From the NCBI GenBank assembly GCA_964625865.1, contig CAZVEV010000237.1, positions 1-9,665 of the forward strand: a stretch of DNA of 9,665 nt. Direction: 5' to 3'. The DNA comes from CAZVEV01 sp964625865. GTDB taxonomy: Bacteria; Planctomycetota; Phycisphaerae; SM23-33. The notes beneath the pieces were generated by a model. It was given only the letters and a program-made list of their open reading frames with translations. It made no database searches and was not told the DNA's origin. Below, piece by piece: positions 4,896-9,665 of the stretch (positions are counted from its first letter, which is position 1; each line of letters opens with the position of its first letter). The position numbers and the translations under genes were made by a program.

Positions 4896-7499
4896 TTAGA
4901 ACCGGAAGAACGGTTTGTCGTCGACGCGTTCGCCCTTGAGGATAAGAATGCAGGCGCCGCGGACGGAGATGAGTTTGCGCAGGCTGACGGCGGCGGCGAC
5001 GCGTTGGGCGGCCTTGAGGTGCGCGCAGGCGTTGGCCTTATCGTCGTGGGCGAGCAGCATCTCGGCGGTGCGAGCATGGGCGTAGGCTTTGACGCGGCGG
5101 CTGGTCAGTCCGTCAACGTAGGCGGCGAGTTTGTCCAGCACGAGCGTAGCAGCGGTCCTGTCGCCGGCCTCAAAGGCCTTGCCGACAGCGGCGATCTGGC
5201 GGCGGATCGCACGTGTCTGGGTCCCCCGACCGGGTGATGTGGCAGGCGAGGCGCCTTTGCCGTCGGCACGGGAGGGTGAACCGCCGACGTCTTTGCCTGC
5301 GAGGATCTTCCGTCCGACGGCGACCCTCGCCGGATCGATCGCCGCGTGTGCGGCGAGGTAGATCGGCAGGGCGCGGCGGTCGTTGTAGTGGTCCAGAATC
5401 GCGCAGTTGGTCTCCATCTCGCCGAGCCCGGCGGCCTCCAATTCGCTCCGGCGGGCGCGGCCCGTGTCGAAGAACTCCAGGAACGCGTCGTAGCCCAACT
5501 CCGCGCAGAGGGCCGAGTCGATCGTCTTCTGCGGATCCACTACCTTGCCGCCGCGCAAGACGGTCTGGTTGGCACGCGACCGGCCCAGCCGCGCCGCCGA
5601 CCGCCTGCCGGCGGTGAGGACTTCGACCTCCCGGCAACTGAGCCCCATGAAGTCGCGGTGCCCGTGGCCGAACGTGTGGAGAATCTCGTGCGCCGCCGGG
5701 ACGAAGCGGATGCGGTTGGCGTCGGTCACTTTCAGGCCGCCGGAGGTGGTGTAGGTCGTGTTTCCGCCCCCGGCGTAGGCGCCCACCCCGGGGGGCATCA
5801 CCGGGCGAAAGCGGATGGCGGACTTGCCTTTACGGAAGGTCGGCGTCCTCCGCAGCAGGGCAGCGAAGCCGGCGTAGAGCTTTTCGGCGCCGCCGAGCCA
5901 GGCATCGGCGGTGTGCGCCAGTTCACGCGGGGCCTGAAAGACGTAGTGCTCGCTCTCCTTGGTGAAGTCTACGCCGTGGCCCTTGACGATCCGCGGCGTC
6001 TGGGGGGCGAACGGCAGGACGATCTCGTAGGTCAACTCCGGCAGGATGCCCGGGCCCTCGATGGGGCCGCCGATCATCCGCGGCCGGCCCCGACGACCGG
6101 GGCTCATCGCCTTGACGACAGTCGCCTCCCCGTGGCGGACGGACACGGCCAGGTTCGCCGCAAACTGCCGTTTCCGTTTGGTCTTGGCGCACCGGCTGAG
6201 ATAGCTTCCGCCCGCGTCGCGAACGAAGACATGGACGCCGAGTTGGCTCCGCAACGCGCCGTGGCGGGGGTGGTACTGGTGGTAGAGCGACACCTTCAGA
6301 TCCCCTCCCAGCAGCAGCGCGGTGCCCGCCTTGGTCCCGAGCGTCATCTGCTTCGGCGTGAAGGCGAGGGCGTACCGAACGGCGGTCTGGTAGCCGTAGG
6401 CGACCGAGACGCTCCCCGGGGTGACGTGCACGTCGTACGGCAGCGTGCCGCTGACGGACATAGGGACGCCGGCGTAGGTCCAAGGGTCCAGCGCCAGCGA
6501 GGCCGTGGTGGACTTGATCTCGCCGTCGGCGACCGAGAGGCTGAGTACGGCGGCCTGTCCCGGGCTGGCGCTGAGGACGAGTTCTCGCATGCCCGGGCGC
6601 CATCGGCCGTGCAGGGCCAACCCCGGACCCCGCCCGGGCTGCGCGACGGCGAGGACCTCCACGGGCCTGTCACCCGATAGCCACAGCCGCAGCCGCCCGT
6701 CGCCGCCCGTCGTGCCGACCGGGACCGGACGGACGTAGTTGAGGTGCTCGACGTATGCCGCCGAAATCGCCGCTCCCGTGATGCCCTTGCCGTCGGGTCC
6801 GACCACGCGGACCGTCGTCGCCTGCCGCGGCCGCAGGGCCACGCGGGCGCTGGCGCCCTTGGCGACGGGCACGCCGAATCGGCCGACGAAGCAGCCTTCG
6901 CCGGCGGCGCCGGTCCAGGCCAGGAACGTCCATCGGCCGGGGAAGATGTCCAGCGAGGATTGGCCTTTGGCGGAGGTCCGGGCGGGCGCGGCCGCCGGGG
7001 CGAGCAGGCCGTGTTCCTCGGAAATGCCCCGAATGCTCGCCCCGCCGACGCCGGCTCCGCCGGCCGAGGAGACGCTGACGTGTGCTGTCGCCGGGCCGAT
7101 GAGCCTGCACGTCGCGGGCGTAGCGGCCGGGGCGGTGGCGGCGTCACTGCCCGGCAGCAGCGCCAAGCCGTCGACGGCGATCGGCTTGTACGCTTCTAGG
7201 GCCGCAACCGTGCGGTTCATGGCGATACGGAGCTTGCGGGACTTCTCGGCCCCGGCGGCGGCACGAAGGGCGTCGAGGCAAGCGACGTCGTAGCTCGTGG
7301 CCAGCGCATTGAGGCCGACCTGCCGGGCGACCGGGTCGGCGTGGGCGAGTGAACGCTTGATCGCCGCAACGCGTTTGTCGGTGGGCAGCGACAGGAATTT
7401 CGACTGGGCGTCGGCCGCGTTGCTCTGCCCCCGCGCGGGGACAGAGATCGCCAGCGCCCAGGCCATCGCCCACAGTGCCGCACAGCGGATTCGGGACAC
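4896..7499 (-). CDS. Large secreted protein with HExxHxxGxxH zinc-metallopeptidase motif
   Basis: The 867-residue product starts at GTG 7499, chosen because GGAGGA (7506-7511) lies 6 nt upstream; the ATG at 7514 overlaps that site. A Sec signal peptide covers about residues 1-24 (basic SRIR, hydrophobic AALWAMAWALAISV, PARG). Residues about 30-105 look alpha-helical and HEAT-like. A long beta-rich part (about 115-570) includes a carboxypeptidase-regulatory-like segment near 226-275 (VRVVGPDGKGITGAAISA...GDGRLRL). Residues 604-614 read HEILHTFGHGH, fitting the metzincin zinc motif HExxHxxGxxH with E605 as the general base. No clear Met-turn is visible; M618 is too close. Alternatively it is a gluzincin related to M60-like peptidases: the approach segment (IRFRPVMPPGVGAYAGGG) and E624/E626 after the motif have that flavour. 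The C-terminal 150 residues look helical and possibly TPR-like. It likely acts outside the cytoplasm on protein or glycoprotein. Zinc-peptidase character is fairly well supported; the family is unresolved. Confidence 0.8.
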   Translation of the reverse strand: MSRIRCAALWAMAWALAISVPARGQSNAADAQSKFLSLPTDKRVAAIKRSLAHADPVARQVGLNALATSYDVACLDALRAAAGAEKSRKLRIAMNRTVAALEAYKPIAVDGLALLPGSDAATAPAATPATCRLIGPATAHVSVSSAGGAGVGGASIRGISEEHGLLAPAAAPARTSAKGQSSLDIFPGRWTFLAWTGAAGEGCFVGRFGVPVAKGASARVALRPRQATTVRVVGPDGKGITGAAISAAYVEHLNYVRPVPVGTTGGDGRLRLWLSGDRPVEVLAVAQPGRGPGLALHGRWRPGMRELVLSASPGQAAVLSLSVADGEIKSTTASLALDPWTYAGVPMSVSGTLPYDVHVTPGSVSVAYGYQTAVRYALAFTPKQMTLGTKAGTALLLGGDLKVSLYHQYHPRHGALRSQLGVHVFVRDAGGSYLSRCAKTKRKRQFAANLAVSVRHGEATVVKAMSPGRRGRPRMIGGPIEGPGILPELTYEIVLPFAPQTPRIVKGHGVDFTKESEHYVFQAPRELAHTADAWLGGAEKLYAGFAALLRRTPTFRKGKSAIRFRPVMPPGVGAYAGGGNTTYTTSGGLKVTDANRIRFVPAAHEILHTFGHGHRDFMGLSCREVEVLTAGRRSAARLGRSRANQTVLRGGKVVDPQKTIDSALCAELGYDAFLEFFDTGRARRSELEAAGLGEMETNCAILDHYNDRRALPIYLAAHAAIDPARVAVGRKILAGKDVGGSPSRADGKGASPATSPGRGTQTRAIRRQIAAVGKAFEAGDRTAATLVLDKLAAYVDGLTSRRVKAYAHARTAEMLLAHDDKANACAHLKAAQRVAAAVSLRKLISVRGACILILKGERVDDKPFFRF

Positions 7500-7531
7500 G
7501 TGATTTCCTCCCATCGGGAGTTCGGGGTTTA

Positions 7532-7555
7532 ATCGAGACGGTTACCGTTTTCGAT
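7532..7555. promoter_or_regulatory. Inverted repeat in the metallopeptidase leader, possible operator
   Basis: The core is ACGGT-T-ACCGT (7538-7548), flanked by ATCGA (7532-7536) and TCGAT (7551-7555). The arms agree except for one base against two between the two blocks. It sits about 33 bp upstream of GTG 7499 and fits a dimeric regulator site or a leader hairpin. The regulator is unknown. Confidence 0.4.
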
Positions 7556-7690
7556 CTTCTTCTTTCGTGGGCGACCGCGTTGGGCGGGACGGATGCGGCA
7601 GCCCTGAAATGACGACACGTGCAGTTCTCAGCATGGGCGAACTCTACCGCCGGCCTCGCCACACTGCAATCAAGAAAGGGTAACTGTCCC

Positions 7691-7711
7691 GATTGACCTG
7701 CGATTAACCTG
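7691..7711 (+). promoter_or_regulatory. Tandem 10-mer direct repeat, possible regulator binding sites
   Basis: GATTGACCTG (7691-7700) and GATTAACCTG (7702-7711) differ at one base and are offset by 11 bp, about one helical turn, so bound proteins would lie on the same DNA face. The position between divergent genes suits an activator or repressor site serving either or both. No cognate regulator is present in the window. Confidence 0.4.
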
Positions 7712-7851
7712 TATCACCGAAGCCCCGCCGGCTCGTCAGACGCGACACCCGCCGTGATGGAGCCCTCAAAGCCCCTCGCGAAGAAGCAAGGGAGGGTTTA
7801 TCTTGGTGCCATTGGGTAGCGTCGCCTATGCATGGCAACTGGAGAAACACC

Positions 7852-9138
7852 ATGAACGAGAACCGAGAGGCCGAAGGCACTGCGCCGGAGGCAGGCCGGG
7901 ACAAGAAGGCCCGCATCCCGCGGCGGAGCGTGCTGGGCGGACTGGGCGTGGCGGCGGTCGCCCCGCTGGCCGGTGCCGCCGCACCAGATGCGCAGCCGGC
8001 GGCGAAGCCCCCACCCCCCGCCGATCTGCTCGACGAGCATTTCACGTCAGCGTCAGGCCGGCGTTTCAGCTCGCAGGTTATCCACGTTGGCGAACAGAAG
8101 GGCTACCAGGTCACTCCCATCAGCCAGGACAAGGCCGCACCGGGCTATCAGCGCCCGGGGAACCTGAGCAATCCTACCGTGGGCGCCCTGCTGCGGAAGG
8201 TGATGGAGATGGAAGGCACCCAGGCCGCGGTCGGCGGGCCGTGCGGCATGGGGATCATCTCGCAAACCTACCTGGCGCTGCTCAGGCCGGGCGACCGCGT
8301 GGTGACCCACCGCTGCAACTACGACTGGGTGATGACACTGTTCCGCGAATACCTGCCTTCCTGGGGCGTTAAGGTCGAGTTCGTGGACCTGGCCGATCCC
8401 GAGAATCTCGCCAAATCTCTTCGGGCCAAACCGGCGAAGATCGTTCACTGGGAGCCGTACGTGAACCCGACGATGGAGGTCCTGGACACACCCGCCCTGA
8501 TCCGTATTGCCAGGAAAGCGGGCGCCACCGTGGTCGTGGACAACACGTGGCTCAGTCCGTACCTGCTGCAACCCCACCGCCTGGGCGCCGACCTGGTGAT
8601 TCACAGCATCACGAAGTACATGGGCGGCCACGGTAATGCCATGGGTGGCGTCGTGTCGGGGAAGAAGGATCTTGTGGGCAAGATCGAGAGGGCTCAGTGC
8701 TGGCTGGGCGGACTGTTGCGGCCGATGGATGCGTTCCTCGTCACCCAAGGCGTCAAGACGCTTGGGATGCGAATGCGGCAGCACTGTCGTTCCGCTCAGA
8801 TGGTCGCCGAGTTCCTGCAGTCCCACCCGGCGGTCGCGCGAGTCCGGTACGGGGGATTGCCCTCCTGGAACCGGCAGGCGGGTTCAGGCTCCCTGAAGGG
8901 CTTCGGCGGCATGCTGGGCGTGGAGTGGAAGAAAAGCTCGGTGCAACGGAACCTGGGAAGACATGTCAAGCTGATGATCAACGCCGGCAGCCTGGGCGAC
9001 CCGGTCACGCGCATCAGCGTGCGTCGCGAGGAGAAGGAGCGAGGCATCCCCCCGCGCTACACTCGCGTGTCCATCGGCCTGGAAGAGCCGGACGACCTGG
9101 TAGCCGACTTCAAACAAGCGATCGAACGCTGCGGTTAA
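7852..9138 (+). CDS. Tat-signal PLP-dependent Cys/Met metabolism (trans-sulfuration) family enzyme
   Basis: The 428-residue product belongs to the cystathionine gamma-synthase / methionine gamma-lyase fold-type I group. A long basic N-terminus carries a twin-arginine motif (PRRSVLGG, R24-R25), a hydrophobic stretch (27-43) and a likely cleavage site near A44, leaving about 384 residues, normal for the family. Catalytic features: YQR (99-101, phosphate-binding YxR from the neighbouring subunit), GMGIIS at the usual SGMAA position, Y157 where the PLP-stacking tyrosine sits, the EPYVNPT motif, D230 in VVVDNT (pyridine nitrogen), K255 in SITKYMGGHG (Schiff-base lysine), SLGD near the C-terminus, and R405 in TRVSIGLE (substrate carboxylate). 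ATG 7852 has GGAGA (7841-7845) 6 nt upstream; the in-frame ATG at 7828 is less well placed. Deviations from the family pattern are DWV for GGT after Y157, HGN for HSD after K255, and DPVTR for GGVES. All key PLP residues are kept, so it is probably active, as a C-S lyase, synthase or related beta/gamma-eliminating enzyme. Export of such an enzyme is unusual. Family is firm, the reaction is not. Confidence 0.92.
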   Translation: MNENREAEGTAPEAGRDKKARIPRRSVLGGLGVAAVAPLAGAAAPDAQPAAKPPPPADLLDEHFTSASGRRFSSQVIHVGEQKGYQVTPISQDKAAPGYQRPGNLSNPTVGALLRKVMEMEGTQAAVGGPCGMGIISQTYLALLRPGDRVVTHRCNYDWVMTLFREYLPSWGVKVEFVDLADPENLAKSLRAKPAKIVHWEPYVNPTMEVLDTPALIRIARKAGATVVVDNTWLSPYLLQPHRLGADLVIHSITKYMGGHGNAMGGVVSGKKDLVGKIERAQCWLGGLLRPMDAFLVTQGVKTLGMRMRQHCRSAQMVAEFLQSHPAVARVRYGGLPSWNRQAGSGSLKGFGGMLGVEWKKSSVQRNLGRHVKLMINAGSLGDPVTRISVRREEKERGIPPRYTRVSIGLEEPDDLVADFKQAIERCG

Positions 9139-9230
9139 GCGTCAGTCCCGGCGGATATGGGCTCCGTATAGGAGAGGCTACCTAATGGCACTAAGATAAG
9201 CGATTGCAGGCGGAGTTGTCGTGTATTAGG

Positions 9231-9312
9231 CCACGGCTGCAGCCGTGGTGCTCGGGGCGGGCCACCCACGATTCAGCCCGTTTCAACGGGCTTACCAAGA
9301 GCGGCTTAAGCC
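9231..9312. repeat. REP-like cluster of three palindromes
   Basis: CCACGGCTGCAGCCGTGG (9231-9248) is a perfect 18-bp palindrome. AGCCCGTT-TC-AACGGGCT (9275-9292) is a hairpin with an 8-bp stem and a 2-nt loop. GGCTTAAGCC (9303-9312) is a perfect 10-bp palindrome followed by TTTGT. The pairing of a 'CCACGGCT...AGCCGTGG' hairpin with an 'AGCCCGTT...AACGGGCT' hairpin resembles REP/BIME arrays I recall from planctomycetes and other environmental bacteria, which are mobilised by REP-associated tyrosine transposases. That link is from memory; no such transposase is in this window. It may also help end transcription of the PLP-enzyme gene. Confidence 0.7.
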
Positions 9313-9350
9313 TTTGTGGCAAGGACGTTGAAACGCCCTATACTGCTGAT

Positions 9351-9443
9351 CACCGCGGCGCTCGATTCGGTTCACGTGCTTGCGAGCCATCAGCCTACGT
9401 GCCCGCCGCCGATGCGTCCAGAACGTACCTGCCCCGAGGCAGT
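9351..9443 (+). repeat. Dispersed intergenic repeat, copy 2
   Basis: This is the partner of 4411-4503: 36 of the first 37 nt are identical, followed by looser similarity with indels (for example cagaacgtacctgcc against cagagtatacttgcc). Copy 2 is in the same orientation as copy 1 but is not adjacent to a gene start on the minus strand, which argues against a simple shared promoter. It lies directly after the palindrome cluster. Confidence 0.75.
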
Positions 9444-9486
9444 GTTTTCGGTTGAAGAAAAAGTGCTACTTCGATCCGTTTTTCTC

Positions 9487-9514
9487 TTGCGTTTCTGGGC
9501 ATTCGGGGTATAAT
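9487..9514 (+). promoter_or_regulatory. Promoter candidate for a gene beyond the window
   Basis: A perfect TATAAT at 9509-9514 is preceded after 16 bp by TTGCGT (9487-9492), which matches only the first three consensus bases. The upstream bases (cattcggggTATAAT) resemble those before the LamG gene's -10. Transcription would run rightward with a leader of about 145 nt to the Shine-Dalgarno at 9655. Confidence 0.45.
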
Positions 9515-9654
9515 TCTCCAATGCAGTTGCGGTGAGGGCCGCGTGGAGGCTGTAGCGTAACGTCGCGTTCAGGCGTGAGATCGCTCATCTCAAGAAGGTT
9601 ATAACTGTCGTTTTCGGGCGTGGTTCAAAAGGGCCTGATTTAGGGTAACACTTT

Positions 9655-9660
9655 GGAGGG
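9655..9660 (+). promoter_or_regulatory. Shine-Dalgarno of a gene starting at or just past the window end
   Basis: GGAGGG ends five bases before the window end. This is the spacing expected for a start codon at or just beyond 9665, downstream of the promoter candidate at 9487-9514. The encoded product is not visible. Confidence 0.4.
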
Positions 9661-9665
9661 ATTGT

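Larger units (their letters stand above)
7500..7851. promoter_or_regulatory. Divergent control region between metallopeptidase and PLP-enzyme genes
   Basis: These 352 bp must hold promoters for both flanking genes. I find no strong sigma70 pair. The best minus-strand candidate reads TTGCAG and TAGAGT with a 17-bp spacer, upstream of 7640, and matches only three and four of six positions. On the plus strand, TTGACC at 7693-7698 has no matching -10. Two repeat structures (7532-7555 and 7691-7711) are listed separately. No short gene, T-box or recognisable riboswitch fold was seen. Confidence 0.5.
9139..9665. other. 3' intergenic region with REP-like palindromes and next-gene leader
   Basis: No convincing gene lies in these 527 bp. 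From left to right there is a small hairpin CTCC-GTATA-GGAG (9162-9174) shortly after the PLP-enzyme stop, three palindromes (9231-9312), copy 2 of the dispersed repeat (9351-9443), a TATAAT promoter element (9509-9514) and a Shine-Dalgarno at the window's edge. Short open frames at 9204-9455 and 9316-9513 lack start signals and domains. Confidence 0.6.

Noticed and set aside
4706..4939. Possible remnant gene in the 4394-4895 spacer
   Set aside because: I could not recognise any family in the translation; it overlaps the end of the metallopeptidase gene and has no ribosome binding site.
5346..6680. 444-codon plus-strand open frame opposite the metallopeptidase
   Set aside because: It is a high-GC antisense shadow with no start signal or domain, while the minus strand has a signal peptide and a zinc motif.
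7761..7800. Riboswitch or attenuator ahead of the PLP-enzyme gene
   Set aside because: Only short, inconsistent pairings (CCCTC with GAGGG) are present; no SAM, SAH or T-box hallmarks were seen.
9180..9210. Sequence cctaatggcactaagataag as a possible insertion-sequence end
   Set aside because: No matching inverted partner or transposase was found in the window, so I cannot support the call.
9204..9513. Possible small proteins sharing an 'ALDSVHV' peptide with the 4411 repeat
   Set aside because: The shared peptide reflects only the first 37 nt of the nucleotide repeat; frames diverge after indels and there are no start signals.

Overview
The window looks like a piece of a high-GC planctomycete chromosome, most plausibly from the Phycisphaerae/Sedimentisphaerales side of the phylum. 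The reasons are a two-LamG protein ending in a PEP-CTERM sorting tail, a Tat-signal Gfo/Idh/MocA oxidoreductase of the type these bacteria carry in many copies, and long intergenic spacers rich in palindromes and dispersed repeats. This assignment is inferred from protein style; no rRNA or marker gene is present.

Layout. Bases 1-407 are a lower-GC, purine/pyrimidine-skewed spacer holding a 39-bp imperfect inverted repeat. It is followed by a Tat-exported Gfo/Idh/MocA oxidoreductase (408-1736, +) and, behind its own strong sigma70-like promoter, a LamG/PEP-CTERM surface protein (1892-3439, +). A cytoplasmic NAD-type SDR dehydrogenase (3452-4393, -) converges on it with a 12-bp gap. Next is a 500-bp spacer (4394-4895) with one copy of a ~93-nt dispersed repeat and several hairpins. 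A large secreted protein with a zinc-metallopeptidase motif HExxHxxGxxH (4896-7499, -) follows. It is divergent from a PLP-dependent Cys/Met-metabolism (trans-sulfuration) family enzyme carrying a Tat signal (7852-9138, +). The 352-bp region between these two holds an inverted repeat and a tandem 10-mer spaced 11 bp apart, both candidate operators. The last 527 bp hold a REP-like cluster of three palindromes, the second copy of the dispersed repeat, and a promoter plus Shine-Dalgarno that appear to serve a gene starting just beyond the window.

How the genes may work together. Four of the five proteins carry an export signal: two Tat, one Sec plus PEP-CTERM, one Sec. Only the SDR appears cytoplasmic. 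The Tat oxidoreductase and the SDR fit NAD(P)-linked sugar or polyol chemistry, and LamG domains often bind carbohydrate. No classic operon is visible: genes are separated, convergent or divergent. The most unusual item is the exported PLP enzyme paired head-to-head with a secreted putative metallopeptidase. A functional link, such as release of peptides or amino acids and sulfur amino-acid chemistry outside the cytoplasm, is only a hypothesis. No CRISPR array, tRNA, rRNA, transposase or phage gene was recognised.
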